A DNA stretch of 64,000 bases from Roseovarius sp. MMSF_3350 (GTDB taxonomy: Bacteria; Pseudomonadota; Alphaproteobacteria; Rhodobacterales; Rhodobacteraceae). The notes beneath the pieces were generated by a model, which was not told the origin of the DNA, did not search any database, and saw nothing but the letters and a program-made list of their open reading frames with translations. The translations under genes and the position numbers were made by a program. Positions within the stretch are counted from its first letter, which is position 1; each line of letters starts with the position of its first letter. Location of the stretch: assembly GCF_030733425.1 (NCBI RefSeq), contig NZ_JASHIZ010000010.1, positions 84,763 through 148,762 on the forward strand. Reading direction: 5' to 3'. Shown here in pieces: positions 1 through 8,893 of the stretch.

Positions 1-89
1 AGCGCAACCATCCATATCGAGTGGCTGCGCCACGCTTTATTTGTTTGATTTGAGTATTTGAAGAACAGTGAACGCCAGTCGCGGCGCCG

Positions 90-779
90 TCAGCCCAGCG
101 AGTACCCTGCCCCGCGTACCGTGCGCAGCGGGTCGTCGCCGCCGTGCTGGCAGAGCGCCTTGCGCAGCCGGCCGATATGGACGTCGACGGTGCGGGTGTC
201 GACATAGATGTCGCGGCCCCAGACCCGGTCGAGCAGTTGCTCGCGGCTCCAGACGCGGCCCGGTTTTTCCATGAAGGTCGACAGCAGGCGGAACTCGGTC
301 GGCCCGAGCTTCAGCCCCTCGCCCTGACGCGTGACGCGGTGGGTTTCGGAATCGAGGATGATATCCTCGTATTCCAGCCGTTCGCCCACGGTCGAGGGCC
401 GGGTGCGGCGCAGTTGGGCGCGGACGCGGGCCATGAGTTCGATCACCGAATAGGGCTTGATCACGTAGTCGTCGGCGCCGGTTTCCAGGCCCCGCACGCG
501 GTCCACCTCCTCGGAGCGGGCCGAGAGCATGATGATGGGCACGTTGCGCGTCTCGGAGCGGGTCTTGAGCTGGCGGCAGACCTCGATGCCCGACACGTTG
601 GGCAGCATCCAGTCCAGGAGGATGAGGTCCGGTGCGGCCTCGTCGACCAGCATCAGGGCCTCTTCGCCGTTTTCGGCACGGGTCACGGCAAAGCCGTCGG
701 CCTCGAGGTTGTAGGCCAGCACTTCGCGCTGCGCGGGTTCATCCTCGACCAGAAGTACGCTGGGCTGATCGCTTGCCAT
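90..779 (-). CDS. phoB: Phosphate regulon response regulator PhoB
   Basis: OmpR/PhoB-family response regulator of 229 residues. It has an N-terminal receiver domain with the acidic pair E12/D13, phospho-acceptor D56 (in LLDWMLPN), S86 and K108, and a C-terminal winged-helix DNA-binding domain ending in TVDVHIGRLRKAL and VRGAGYSL. Phosphorylated PhoB binds Pho boxes to switch on phosphate-starvation genes, and one such box lies upstream of pstS in this window. It is the last gene of the minus-strand pstSCAB-phoU-phoB series, 18 bp after phoU, so it is probably co-transcribed and autoregulated. Length and domain order are normal. The 89 bases beyond the stop contain no gene I can support. Confidence 0.97.
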   Translation of the reverse strand: MASDQPSVLLVEDEPAQREVLAYNLEADGFAVTRAENGEEALMLVDEAAPDLILLDWMLPNVSGIEVCRQLKTRSETRNVPIIMLSARSEEVDRVRGLETGADDYVIKPYSVIELMARVRAQLRRTRPSTVGERLEYEDIILDSETHRVTRQGEGLKLGPTEFRLLSTFMEKPGRVWSREQLLDRVWGRDIYVDTRTVDVHIGRLRKALCQHGGDDPLRTVRGAGYSLG

Positions 780-797
780 GACGTCTGTTGTCCTTCG

Positions 798-1523
798 TTA
801 TGCGCCGACCTGGGGCGAGACCTTGGGGTCCAGCGAGGTCTTGTCGCTTTTGGGGCGGTTGTCTTCGGGCATTGTGCCGGTCACGAGATAGACCACCTGT
901 TCGGCGATGTTGGTGACATGGTCGCCCATGCGCTCGGTGTTCTTGGCGATGAAGTGCAGGTGCATGCAGGGCGTGATGTTGCGAGGGTCTTCCATCATGA
1001 AGGTCAGGAATTCGCGGAACAGCGCGTTGTACATCTGGTCGACATCGTGGTCGCGCTGGATCACCTCGCGGGCGAGTGCCGCATCGCGCTGAATATAGGC
1101 GTCCAGAACGTCGCGCAGCATGCGCTCGGTTTCGCGGGCCATGCGGCGCAGCGAGGCGGTGGCCCCGGTGATCGGGGTCATCTGCGACAGCACGGTCGTT
1201 CGCTTGGCCATGTTCTTGGCATAGTCGCCGATACGTTCGAGGTTCGAGGCGATCTTCATCACCGTGAGGATGACACGCAGGTCGATGGCGGTGGGCGCGC
1301 GCAGGGCGATGGTGCGGGCGGTTTCCTCGTCGATCTGTTCTTCGAGGTCGTCGATCGCCCGGTCGCCGGAGCGGACCTTTTCGGCCAGTTCCTCGTCGCG
1401 GGTGTCGAGCGAGATGGCGGCGTTCATGATCGCCTCTTCCACCAGACCGCCCATCTTCATGATCAGCGCCTGGACGGTTTCGAGGTCTCGGTCGAAAGCC
1501 GAGGAGATGTGTTCGTCGGACAT
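798..1523 (-). CDS. phoU: Phosphate signalling protein PhoU
   Basis: PhoU, 241 residues. It is all-helical, with the two repeated PhoU domains carrying acidic metal-binding motifs: the first half has ERIGDYAKNMAKR and the second ERMGDHVTNIAEQ. PhoU links the PstSCAB transporter to the PhoR kinase and keeps the regulon off when phosphate is plentiful. It lies between pstB (12 bp upstream) and phoB, the usual position. The start is an ATG with a purine-rich AGGAGG-type site just upstream. A short, low-complexity charged tail follows the second domain. Confidence 0.97.
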   Translation of the reverse strand: MSDEHISSAFDRDLETVQALIMKMGGLVEEAIMNAAISLDTRDEELAEKVRSGDRAIDDLEEQIDEETARTIALRAPTAIDLRVILTVMKIASNLERIGDYAKNMAKRTTVLSQMTPITGATASLRRMARETERMLRDVLDAYIQRDAALAREVIQRDHDVDQMYNALFREFLTFMMEDPRNITPCMHLHFIAKNTERMGDHVTNIAEQVVYLVTGTMPEDNRPKSDKTSLDPKVSPQVGA

Positions 1524-1535
1524 TGCAGAGCCTCC

Positions 1536-2333
1536 TTAGCCGATCCGGCCGGTGATATAGCTTTCGGTGCGGGGATCTTCGGGATTGGTGAAGATCTTGC
1601 CGGTTTCGCCGAATTCCACCAGGTTGCCGAGGTGGAAGAAGGCGGTCTTCTGGCTGACGCGCGCGGCCTGCTGCATCGAGTGGGTCACGATCACGACGGA
1701 ATATTCGGTGCGCAGCTCGTCGATCAGTTCCTCGACCTGGGCGGTGGCGATGGGGTCGAGCGCCGAACAGGGCTCGTCCATCAGCAGAACCTCGGGTTCG
1801 GTCGCCACGGCGCGGGCGATGCACAGGCGCTGTTGCTGGCCGCCCGAGAGGCCCGTGCCGGAGGCTTGCAGGCGGTCCTTGACCTCGTCCCAGATGGCGC
1901 CGCGACGCAGGGCGCGCTCGACGATCTCGTCGAGGTCGGCCTTGGACTTTGCCATGCCGTGGATGCGGGGGCCGTAGGCGATGTTGTCGTAGATCGACTT
2001 GGGGAACGGGTTGGGTTTCTGGAACACCATGCCGACCTTGGCGCGCAGTTGCACAGGATCGACCTTGCGGTCGTAGATATCCTCGCCATCCAGCAGGATG
2101 TCGCCCTCGACCCGGCAGATGTCGATCGTGTCGTTCATCCGGTTGAGGCACCGCAGGAAGGTGGACTTGCCACAGCCCGAGGGGCCGATGAAGGCGGTGA
2201 CGGTTTTGTCTTCCAGCGCCACGTCCACGTCTTTGATGGCATGGGTGTCGCCGTAATAGACCTGCACGCCCCTGGCCGAGAATTTGATGTCTTTCTGATC
2301 CACGGCTCTCTCCGTATTTGGCGTATCGTACAT
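1536..2333 (-). CDS. pstB: Phosphate ABC transporter ATP-binding protein PstB
   Basis: ATPase of the high-affinity phosphate importer, 265 residues. Walker [10 protein letters not shown] is at about 50-58, the ABC signature LSGGQQQR from 162, and Walker B LLMDEP at about 183-188, followed by the switch His in IVTHSMQQA. The family-typical stretch RCLNRMND follows Walker A. The protein energises the PstC/PstA channel and takes part with PhoU in signalling to PhoR. It lies 14 bp after pstA. The first 15 or so residues before the ABC core are slightly longer than in E. coli PstB, but the ATG is preceded by an AAGGGA-like site. Confidence 0.97.
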   Translation of the reverse strand: MYDTPNTERAVDQKDIKFSARGVQVYYGDTHAIKDVDVALEDKTVTAFIGPSGCGKSTFLRCLNRMNDTIDICRVEGDILLDGEDIYDRKVDPVQLRAKVGMVFQKPNPFPKSIYDNIAYGPRIHGMAKSKADLDEIVERALRRGAIWDEVKDRLQASGTGLSGGQQQRLCIARAVATEPEVLLMDEPCSALDPIATAQVEELIDELRTEYSVVIVTHSMQQAARVSQKTAFFHLGNLVEFGETGKIFTNPEDPRTESYITGRIG

Positions 2334-2347
2334 GGGGAGGTCCCTTT

Positions 2348-3670
2348 CTACCAGCGGCGCTCGAAGCGCCGGCGCAGGATGATGGCGATGATGTTCATGG
2401 TCAGCAGGAAAACCAGGAGGATGATGATTCCGCCCCAGGCTTTTTCATAGAAGCTGGCGTCGGCGCGGGCGGCCCAGGTGTAGATCTGGGCGGGCATGGC
2501 CGAGTTCGGCTCGGTGAAGCCGGCGACGAAGCCGTCGGGGTAGCCGCGGGCGACGAAGCCGACCATGCCGATCAGCAGAAGCGGCGCGGTTTCGCCCAGG
2601 GCCTGCGCGAGACCGATGATGGTGCCGGTCAGGATGCCGGGCATGGCGAGCGGCAGCACGTGGTGGAAGACCGCCTGCATCTTGGAGGCCCCTACCCCGA
2701 GGGCCGCGTCCCGGATCGAGGGCGGCACGGATTTGAGCGAGGCGCGGGTCGAGATGATGATCGTCGGCAGGGTCATCAGCGTCAGCACGAGGCCCCCCAC
2801 CAGCGGTGCCGATTGCGGCAGGTGCATGAACTGGATGAAGACGGCAAGGCCAAGAATGCCGAAGACGATCGAGGGCACGGCGGCGAGGTTCGAGATATTG
2901 ACCTCGATCAGATCGGTGAAGCGGTTCTGCGGTGCGAATTCCTCGAGGTAGATCGAGGCGGCGACGCCGATGGGCAGCGACAGGACCAGCACCACCAGCA
3001 TCATGAAGAACGAACCGATGACCGAGGCGCCGATGCCAGCCCCGCCGGGGTTGTCGACGCCCGAGTCGGCGCCGGTGATGAAGTTCCAGTTGAATTCGGA
3101 CCTGATGATGCCGGCGTTGCGCAGCGCATCCACCAGGTCGAGGTCCGAGGCCATCAGAAACCGGCTGTCCTGCAGCGCCTCGCGGGTGACGCGGCCATTG
3201 AAATAGCCGTCGACGCGCGACGAGGCGGACAGGGAAAATTGCACCGGCTCGCCCAGGCGGTTCTGGTTGGCGGAATAGTATTCGCGCAGATTGCCGCCGA
3301 CCTTGCCCAGCAAGCGTTCGATCGCGGCCTCGTCGAATTCGACCTCCATCCCGCGCTCCTCCAGTTGCGCCTGAAGCTGGGCGATGAAGAGGTTGGAATA
3401 GGCCTTGGTCTTGAAGAGTTGGTCCTCGGCCTCGTCATATTGAGCCTGCGTCAGAGTGAACTCCATTTCCACCACTGTGTGAGTGAAGGCCGGAAGGCCC
3501 GAGCGGATGATCGAGACGAACAGCACGACAAGGAAGAAGAGGCCGATCACGATCGCCGTCAGCCCGTAGGCGCGGAAGCGTTTCTCGGCGGCGTTGCGCC
3601 GCTTGGTGTTGGCGTCGGTCGTGGTGAGCGAGGAGCGGCCGTGGCCGCCGCTGAGCGTTGCGTCGGTCAT
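2348..3670 (-). CDS. pstA: Phosphate ABC transporter permease PstA
   Basis: Inner-membrane permease, 440 residues with the start chosen here. An upstream in-frame extension (18 residues) is rejected because the ATG at 3668-3670 overlaps the pstC stop as ATGA, the usual coupling in this operon. One membrane segment near residues 35-55 is followed by about 150 hydrophilic residues, probably periplasmic, then the permease core of five or so membrane segments. The core carries the EAA-like loop ([22 protein letters not shown]). The long N-terminal domain is typical of alphaproteobacterial PstA, which is much longer than the E. coli protein. Confidence 0.95.
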   Translation of the reverse strand: MTDATLSGGHGRSSLTTTDANTKRRNAAEKRFRAYGLTAIVIGLFFLVVLFVSIIRSGLPAFTHTVVEMEFTLTQAQYDEAEDQLFKTKAYSNLFIAQLQAQLEERGMEVEFDEAAIERLLGKVGGNLREYYSANQNRLGEPVQFSLSASSRVDGYFNGRVTREALQDSRFLMASDLDLVDALRNAGIIRSEFNWNFITGADSGVDNPGGAGIGASVIGSFFMMLVVLVLSLPIGVAASIYLEEFAPQNRFTDLIEVNISNLAAVPSIVFGILGLAVFIQFMHLPQSAPLVGGLVLTLMTLPTIIISTRASLKSVPPSIRDAALGVGASKMQAVFHHVLPLAMPGILTGTIIGLAQALGETAPLLLIGMVGFVARGYPDGFVAGFTEPNSAMPAQIYTWAARADASFYEKAWGGIIILLVFLLTMNIIAIILRRRFERRW

Positions 3671-5139
3671 TCGTACTGCTCCCGGTATTTGCGCACGATG
3701 TAGAGGGCGAAGACGTTGAGGCAAAGCGTGATGACGAAGAGCGTCATCCCGAGGGCGAAGGCCACCAACGCCTCGGGCGAGGCGAAGTCGGCGTCACCCG
3801 TCAGCTGGCTGACGATCTTGGCGGTGACGGTGGTCATGGCCTCGAACGGGTTGAGGTCGAGCCGGGCGGCGGCCCCTGCCCCCAGCACCACGATCATCGT
3901 CTCGCCGATGGCGCGGCTGGCGGCCAGAAGGATGGCGCCCACGATACCCGGCAGGGCGGCGGGCAGCACGACCTGGCGGATGGTTTCCGATTGTGTGGCG
4001 CCAAGGCCGTAGGAGCCGTCACGCATGGCCTGCGGTACGGCGTTGATGATGTCGTCGGAAAGCGAGCTGACGAAGGGGATGAGCATGATGCCCATCACGA
4101 GGCCGGCGGTCATCACGGCGGTGCCGGCCTGCATGATGCCAAGCCCGTCATCACCGAAGACCTTGAGCAGCAGCGGGCCGACCGTCAGCAGGGCGAAGAG
4201 GCCGTAGACGATGGTGGGGATGCCGGCCAGCACCTCGAGCAATGGCTTGGCGACCGAGCGAACCTTGGGCGAGGCATATTCCGACAGGTAGATGGCGGCA
4301 AAGAGGCCGATGGGCACGGCCACGGCCAACGCCACGATTGAGATGTAGAACGTGCCCCACAAAAGCGGCAGCACGCCGAGGTCGGAACTGCCGCCCCGGC
4401 CCGAGAAGCTGGGCGCCCAGTTGGTGCCGAAGAAGAAGTCGGCAGCGGGGTAGAGACGGAAGAACTCGATGGTGTTGAACACCAGCGACAGGATGATGCC
4501 CACCGTGGTCAGGATGGCGATGGAGGCGGCGCCGATCAGCAGGGCGCGGATGCTGCGCTCGACCGTGTTGCGGGCGCGGAAATCGCCGTGGGATTCGCGC
4601 AGGCCCCAGAGCGCGCCCAAAACAGCGACGACCAGCACGGCGATGGTCATCATCAGGTTGCCGGTGGCGTTCATCACCCGGTAGCGCTGCGCTGCGTTCA
4701 GGATGGGCTGGGTCACTTCGGAGGTGACGATCTGCCCGGCGTCCCTGAGACGCTGCGTGACATCGGCCAGGTCGGCGCGGGCGCCGGTGACGAAATCCTC
4801 GTCCATCAGGCCCTGGGCCACGGCGTTGTCGAGCCCATCGGCGGTGCGGCGCACCTCGGCCATCACGAGGCCGAGCGAGCCCTTGGCGTCGACCGAGCGA
4901 TCCGGGATCATGCCCGAGATCGTGTTGCCGACCACGATCGGCTGGATCAGCAGCCAGGCGACCATCAGCAGGAAGGCGGGAACGACCACCTTTATCAGGA
5001 CGTTCGAGCCGTAATAGGACGGCAGGGAGTGGAGGCGCCGGTTGTCGCCCCCCACGGTGCCGAGCGCGCGCTGACGGCCCAGCACATAGCCCACCGCCGC
5101 GATGCCAAGCACGATCAGGAATAGCCAGAGTGTCGGCAT
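3667..5139 (-). CDS. pstC: Phosphate ABC transporter permease PstC
   Basis: Second permease of the Pst importer, 490 residues. Two N-terminal membrane segments (about 4-21 and 48-68) bracket a cytoplasmic loop. A soluble stretch of about 100 residues follows, then a further segment near 160-180 and the permease core, with the cytoplasmic coupling helix MRDGSYGLGATQSETIRQ. The protein pairs with PstA to form the channel. The stop overlaps the pstA start by 4 bp. The pstS-pstC spacer holds a strong stem-loop (5185-5209), which would let PstS be made in excess over the membrane subunits. Confidence 0.95.
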   Translation of the reverse strand: MPTLWLFLIVLGIAAVGYVLGRQRALGTVGGDNRRLHSLPSYYGSNVLIKVVVPAFLLMVAWLLIQPIVVGNTISGMIPDRSVDAKGSLGLVMAEVRRTADGLDNAVAQGLMDEDFVTGARADLADVTQRLRDAGQIVTSEVTQPILNAAQRYRVMNATGNLMMTIAVLVVAVLGALWGLRESHGDFRARNTVERSIRALLIGAASIAILTTVGIILSLVFNTIEFFRLYPAADFFFGTNWAPSFSGRGGSSDLGVLPLLWGTFYISIVALAVAVPIGLFAAIYLSEYASPKVRSVAKPLLEVLAGIPTIVYGLFALLTVGPLLLKVFGDDGLGIMQAGTAVMTAGLVMGIMLIPFVSSLSDDIINAVPQAMRDGSYGLGATQSETIRQVVLPAALPGIVGAILLAASRAIGETMIVVLGAGAAARLDLNPFEAMTTVTAKIVSQLTGDADFASPEALVAFALGMTLFVITLCLNVFALYIVRKYREQYE

Positions 5140-5184
5140 GAGCCCCCCATCCGTCTGTCTGGAAAAATTACCTAAAAGGGGTGT

Positions 5185-5209
5185 GGGGGCGGCGGAATAT
5201 GCCGCCCCC
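5185..5209 (-). terminator. Stem-loop between pstS and pstC, probable attenuator
   Basis: Perfect 9-bp GC-only stem (GGGGGCGGC at 5185-5193 pairing with GCCGCCCCC at 5201-5209), 7-nt loop, 16 nt after the pstS stop. In the transcribed (minus) direction the stem is followed by ACACCCCTTTTAGG and then a TTTTT run about 20 nt away, so it is not a textbook intrinsic terminator. It more likely causes partial termination or protects the pstS message end. Differential expression of PstS over PstC/A/B is known in other pst operons; its use here is inferred. Confidence 0.6.
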
Positions 5210-5224
5210 GGTGGTCAGTGGCTA

Positions 5225-6265
5225 TCAGGAGCCGCTGCCCATGGTTTCTTCGGATTCGACCTTTGCTTGGGTCTCGGCCAGTTCCGGGTCCGCGACCAGG
5301 CCGTAGTTCGACAGCGGGCCGCCGGGGCCTGCGATCTCGTCGGCGACGAAGAACTGGGCGTATTCTTTCAGGCCGGGGATCACGCCGATATGCGCTTTCT
5401 TGACGTAGAAGAACAGCGGACGCGAAACCGGGTATTCGCCCGAGGCGATGGTCTCGGTCGAGGGTGCGACGCCGCTCATGGTGGCGACCTTCAGCTTGTC
5501 GGTGTTGTTCTCGTAGAACGCCAGGCCGAACACGCCGATGCCGTTGGTGTTGGCGTCAATACGCGCCAGGGTCTCGGTGTAGTCGCCGTCGATGTCGACC
5601 GACTTGCCGTCCTGACGGACGTCGAGGCACGAATCCTCGGCCTCGTCCTCGCTCATGCCGCTGTCCAGCATGGCCTGCATCGCGCCGGTTTCCTCGCAGC
5701 CGACCAGCAGAACCTTCTCTTCGAAGACTTCGCGGGTGCCGTGCTTGGTGCCGGGAATGAACATCGCGATTTCGGCGTCGGGCAGCTCGCTGTTGAACTC
5801 GGACCACGTCTCGTGGGTGTTCTCGACCAGTTCGCCGTCTTTCAGGACGGTGGCGCCGATGGCGTTGAAGATGTCGGTGGGCTCGAACGCGGTGAACTCG
5901 GGGCCCGACTGCTGGCTGGCGAAGACGATGCCGTCATAGCCGATGCGCACTTCGATGATGTCGGTCACGCCGTTGTCGGCGCAGGCCTGGATCTCTTTTT
6001 CGCGGATGGCGCGCGATGCGTTCGCCACGTCGATGGTGTTTTCGCCAACGCCTTCGCAGAAACGCTTGAGGCCGGCCGACGAGCCACCCGATTCCACGAC
6101 CGGGGTCGGGAAGTCGGTGTTTTCGCCGAACAGTTCGGCCACGATCGAGGCGTAGGGCAGAACCGTCGAGGAACCGGCAACCTGGACGTTGTCACGTGCA
6201 GCGGCAGCGGTGGCCGAAACGGCCGCGATCGCCAGGGTAGAGGCGGTCATTTTCATGAAGGACAT
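5225..6265 (-). CDS. pstS: Periplasmic phosphate-binding protein PstS
   Basis: Phosphate-binding protein of the Pst importer, 346 residues from the chosen ATG. That start (MSFMKMTAST) has AGGAGC six bases upstream; an in-frame start 11 codons earlier has no such site. A Sec signal peptide (about residues 1-24, ending near ATAAAA) precedes VQVAGSSTVLPYA, the phosphate-ligand loop. SGGSSAGLKRFCEG and the later GTKHGTREVF also match PstS. It is the promoter-proximal gene of the operon, with a three-unit Pho box about 85 bp upstream. Confidence 0.96.
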   Translation of the reverse strand: MSFMKMTASTLAIAAVSATAAAARDNVQVAGSSTVLPYASIVAELFGENTDFPTPVVESGGSSAGLKRFCEGVGENTIDVANASRAIREKEIQACADNGVTDIIEVRIGYDGIVFASQQSGPEFTAFEPTDIFNAIGATVLKDGELVENTHETWSEFNSELPDAEIAMFIPGTKHGTREVFEEKVLLVGCEETGAMQAMLDSGMSEDEAEDSCLDVRQDGKSVDIDGDYTETLARIDANTNGIGVFGLAFYENNTDKLKVATMSGVAPSTETIASGEYPVSRPLFFYVKKAHIGVIPGLKEYAQFFVADEIAGPGGPLSNYGLVADPELAETQAKVESEETMGSGS

Positions 6266-6349
6266 ATAAAGCTCCTGATATCCATGTATCCCGATCACCT
6301 TGCAGCAGGTGACCTCGGTGTCCTGCTACGTACTCAGCACGACGCTTCT

Positions 6350-6378
6350 GTTACAGTTTTGTAACGGTTTTATGACAG
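6350..6378 (-). promoter_or_regulatory. Pho box (three PhoB-binding repeats) upstream of pstS
   Basis: Read on the minus strand there are three 7-bp units, CTGTCAT, CCGTTAC and CTGTAAC, each separated by AAAA. This gives exact 11-bp spacing (6372-6378, 6361-6367, 6350-6356). The PhoB consensus is CTGTCAT-like direct repeats with A/T-rich 4-bp spacers. The orientation points to pstS, and the start codon is 85 bp from the nearest unit, leaving room for a -10 element and leader. I did not find a convincing -10 and so do not mark one. Confidence 0.88.
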
Positions 6379-6393
6379 GCCGCTTTTTATAAA

Positions 6394-6422
6394 GGTTAAC
6401 CACGAATTAATTGTGGTTGACC
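6394..6422 (-). terminator. Inverted repeat after phoR, possible weak terminator
   Basis: Ten-base arms (GGTTAACCAC at 6394-6403, GTGGTTGACC at 6413-6422) with one mismatch around an A/T-rich 9-nt loop. In the transcribed direction it lies 26 nt beyond the phoR stop and is followed by TTTATAAAAA. It could terminate phoR transcription ahead of the pstS promoter, or serve as an operator next to the Pho box. No clean U-run, so confidence is low. Confidence 0.4.
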
Positions 6423-6447
6423 TCGGGGCACACGGACAGGGGACGCG

Positions 6448-7506
6448 TCAGGTCTGCCGCGCGGTAGGGCGCGAGGGCAGAATAACGTCGAATCGGGTGC
6501 CCTGCCCCAGCTGCGATTCGACCTTCAGTCGCCCGCGATGGCGGTTGACGATGTGCTTGACGATGGCCAGCCCCAGCCCGGTGCCGCCCATCTCGCGAGA
6601 GCGGTGGCTGTCGATGCGGTAGAAGCGTTCCGTCAGTCGCGGGATGTGCACTTCCTCGATGCCCGGCCCCTGGTCGGCCACGGACACCACCGCCGAGGGG
6701 CCCCGCAAGGCGGGATGATCGGAATGCGCGGCAAGGTCCAGGGTAACGGTCTTGCCCGGTCCGCCATACTTGATGGCGTTCTCGATGAGATTGGTGAAGA
6801 CCTGCTGAAGCTGGTCCGCATCGCCCGGCACGGTGATATCGGCCAGCTCGGGCTGGAACGCCACCGTCACGTCGGCTTCCTCGGCGATGGGACGGGTGGC
6901 ATGGATCACGGCGTGGATCAGCCGGACAAGATCGACCCGGTCCGTGGGGCGCACGCGTTCCTGGGCCTCGACCCGGCTGAGCGACAGCAGGTCCTTCACC
7001 AGACGTTCCATCCGGCTGGCCTCGACCTGCATGGTCCCAAGGAAACGCTCGGTCGCGGCAGGGTCATTGCGGGCCGGGCCACGCAGGGTTTCGATGAAGC
7101 CCAGAAGCGCGGTCAGCGGCGTGCGCAACTCGTGGCTGACATTGGCGACGAAATCGCGGCGCATCTGGCCCACCTGCTCGAGATGGGTGACATCCTCGAA
7201 ACACAAAAGCACGCCGGAGCCTGCGTCGGTTTCGACCGGGCTGCAGGTGACGGCGAACGTGGTGTCCTGCGCCCCGGCGCTGGAGAGATAGCGCGTCTGG
7301 CGCATCTCGCGGTCGCGCAAAGACGCCTCGACCGCGTCGAGCACGGTGGGCTGACGGATGGCGGTGATGAAATGGCGCCCGGTCAGCCCCGGCCCGAGCA
7401 AGGCCGTGGCGCGGTCGTTCACGCCAAGGATACGCTCGCCCCGCCCGATCAGGACAGCGGCCAAGGGGATCGCCTGCAGGAGCGTGGCGATATTGCCCTG
7501 GTTCAT
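6448..7506 (-). CDS. phoR: Phosphate regulon sensor histidine kinase PhoR
   Basis: Sensor kinase, 352 residues. A PAS domain (about 8-110) leads to the dimerisation helix with phospho-acceptor H125 (in VSHELRTPLTAL). The HATPase domain follows, with N box NLIENAIKYG, G1 DQGPGIEE, F box ERFYRID and G2 GGTGLGLAIV. It would phosphorylate PhoB when phosphate is low. No membrane segment precedes the PAS domain, and the start cannot be moved far upstream because the ATG already overlaps the preceding gene by 4 bp. PhoR would then be soluble or tethered through Pst/PhoU. Its place directly upstream of the pst genes supports the call. Confidence 0.92.
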   Translation of the reverse strand: MNQGNIATLLQAIPLAAVLIGRGERILGVNDRATALLGPGLTGRHFITAIRQPTVLDAVEASLRDREMRQTRYLSSAGAQDTTFAVTCSPVETDAGSGVLLCFEDVTHLEQVGQMRRDFVANVSHELRTPLTALLGFIETLRGPARNDPAATERFLGTMQVEASRMERLVKDLLSLSRVEAQERVRPTDRVDLVRLIHAVIHATRPIAEEADVTVAFQPELADITVPGDADQLQQVFTNLIENAIKYGGPGKTVTLDLAAHSDHPALRGPSAVVSVADQGPGIEEVHIPRLTERFYRIDSHRSREMGGTGLGLAIVKHIVNRHRGRLKVESQLGQGTRFDVILPSRPTARQT

Positions 7507-8033
7507 TCGAGGTCGAGGGCGCGCAGTCCCGCCCGGTAGCGGGCGGCGTTCTTCTGGTAGTGCAGCGCGGTGGCCTTGAAGGCCGCGATGGCCTTGTCGT
7601 CCAGCTCGCGCACGACCTTGCCCGGCGCGCCCATCACCAGGCTGTTGTCGGGGATCTCCTTGCCCTCGGTAATCAGCGCGCAGGCCCCGATCAGGCAGTT
7701 CTTGCCGATCCTGGCGCCATTCAGCACCGTGGCGCCCATGCCGATCAGCGTGTTTTCCCCCAGCGTGCAGCCGTGCAGCATCGCCTTGTGCCCGATGGTG
7801 CAGCCGCGCCCGATACTCAGCGGAAAGCCGGGATCGGTGTGCATGACCACGTTTTCCTGCACGTTGCTGCCCTGCCCCACGACGATGGGCTCGTTGTCGC
7901 CGCGCAGGGTGCAGCCGAACCAGACCGAGGCGTTCTCTTCCAGCACCACCTTGCCGATGATGTTGGCGTCGGGCGCGACCCAGGCGCCGTCCTCCAACTG
8001 CGGGATCACGTCGTCAAGCGCGTAAATGGGCAT
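7503..8033 (-). CDS. Gamma-carbonic-anhydrase-like hexapeptide-repeat protein
   Basis: Left-handed beta-helix protein of 176 residues made of hexapeptide repeats, with the three metal-ligand histidines of the gamma-carbonic anhydrase/YrdA/PaaY group: H65 (VVMHTD), H82 (IGHKAMLHG) and H87. A C-terminal helix (ALHYQKNAARYRAGL) ends the protein, as in YrdA-like members. It probably forms a zinc-binding trimer; many members of this subgroup have weak or no measured carbonic anhydrase activity, so the reaction is not certain. It sits between gmk (adjacent, no gap) and phoR (4-bp overlap), so phoR is probably co-transcribed with it. Confidence 0.9.
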   Translation of the reverse strand: MPIYALDDVIPQLEDGAWVAPDANIIGKVVLEENASVWFGCTLRGDNEPIVVGQGSNVQENVVMHTDPGFPLSIGRGCTIGHKAMLHGCTLGENTLIGMGATVLNGARIGKNCLIGACALITEGKEIPDNSLVMGAPGKVVRELDDKAIAAFKATALHYQKNAARYRAGLRALDLE

Positions 8034-8672
8034 TCATCTCTCCTCGAATTCGGCCTGAAGGCGTTGCACGTGGGCATTCAGGTCGGGCTGTTGCAGGCGG
8101 CGCAGGCGGGCGGCGGACACGATGGTCTTGAGCGCGGCATCGGTGGTGTCGAGATCGTCATTGACCAGCACGTAATCGTATTCGCCCCAATGGCTGATCT
8201 CGTCCCAGCTTTTCTGCATCCGCTTGGCGATCGTGTCGGGGCTGTCCTGGCCGCGGGTTTCCAGCCGGCGGTGCAACTCGGTGATGCTGGGCGGCAGGAT
8301 GAAGATCGAGAGGGTATGGGGCCCGAGCGCCGAGTTCTGGATCTGCTGCGCGCCCTGCCAGTCGATGTCGAACAGAACGTCGCGGCCCTCGTCGATGGCG
8401 GCCTGCACCGGTGCTTTGGGCGAGCCGTAGAAATTGCCGAAGACATGGGCGTGTTCCAGCATCTCGCCGGCCGCCACCTGCCGGCGGAAGGTGGCGTCGT
8501 CGAGGAAATGATAATCCTGCCCGTCCAGCTCGCCCGCGCGCGGGGGCCGCGTGGTGGCCGATACCGAGAACGAGATCGTCTCGTCCCAGTCGCGCAGGCG
8601 GCGTGACAGCGTGGATTTGCCCGCGCCCGAGGGCGAGGACAGGATGATCAGAAGGCCGCGGCGGTGTTTCAT
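8034..8672 (-). CDS. gmk: Guanylate kinase
   Basis: Phosphorylates GMP to GDP in purine nucleotide synthesis. 212 residues with the ATG chosen here ([11 protein letters not shown]), which has GGAGG six bases upstream; an in-frame extension of 19 codons runs through a repeat element and is rejected. P-loop [10 protein letters not shown] is near the start. The GMP-binding region ([18 protein letters not shown]) and the lid ([17 protein letters not shown]) are intact. It lies downstream of yicC, as in many proteobacteria, and the following gene begins immediately after its stop. Confidence 0.97.
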   Translation of the reverse strand: MKHRRGLLIILSSPSGAGKSTLSRRLRDWDETISFSVSATTRPPRAGELDGQDYHFLDDATFRRQVAAGEMLEHAHVFGNFYGSPKAPVQAAIDEGRDVLFDIDWQGAQQIQNSALGPHTLSIFILPPSITELHRRLETRGQDSPDTIAKRMQKSWDEISHWGEYDYVLVNDDLDTTDAALKTIVSAARLRRLQQPDLNAHVQRLQAEFEER

Positions 8673-8701
8673 GCGGCCTCCGATCCGGGCAGTTCGCCCG
8701 G

Positions 8702-8724
8702 CTTTTTCTTGCCGAAAATACTCA
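8702..8724 (-). repeat. Recurrent extragenic motif, copy 1 (diverged)
   Basis: On the minus strand this stretch reads with a core TATTTTCGGCAAGAAAAAG and matches about 16 of 23 positions of two identical copies elsewhere in the window (16827-16849 and 63944-63966). It lies 30-52 nt upstream of the gmk start and is preceded in the same direction by GC-rich self-complementary DNA (GCGCCTTCGGCGC type) around 8730-8765. It is not within any gene I accept. Confidence 0.6.
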
Positions 8725-8872
8725 TGCAAGCGCCGAAGGCGCGCTGCGGCGACGCCGAAGGCGGCGCAAAACCTTTGGGGGAGAGTGTGCGAGGGGCCAT
8801 GAGGTCCCTCCGGATCAGGCCCGGGGCAGGCAGGGTCAAGCCCGGGACGGGGTGGTGCGAAATTGCCGGGAG

Positions 8873-8893
8873 ATCCCGGATCAAGTCCGGGAT
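8873..8893. repeat. REP-like palindrome downstream of yicC
   Basis: Inverted repeat ATCCCGGA/TCCGGGAT around TCAAG, immediately abutting the second palindrome at 8894-8920. A related degenerate copy (GGTCAAGCCCGGGA, about 8834-8847) lies 30 bp away. Palindromes with this CCGGACTTGATCCGG core are common between genes in alphaproteobacteria. They may help end or protect the yicC message. Confidence 0.65.

Noticed and set aside
144..2450. 768-codon plus-strand frame opposite phoB, phoU, pstB and the pstA end
   Set aside because: It is an antisense shadow of well-supported minus-strand genes; composition is His/Asp/Gly-rich as expected from GC-rich antisense codons, with no domain and no ribosome site.
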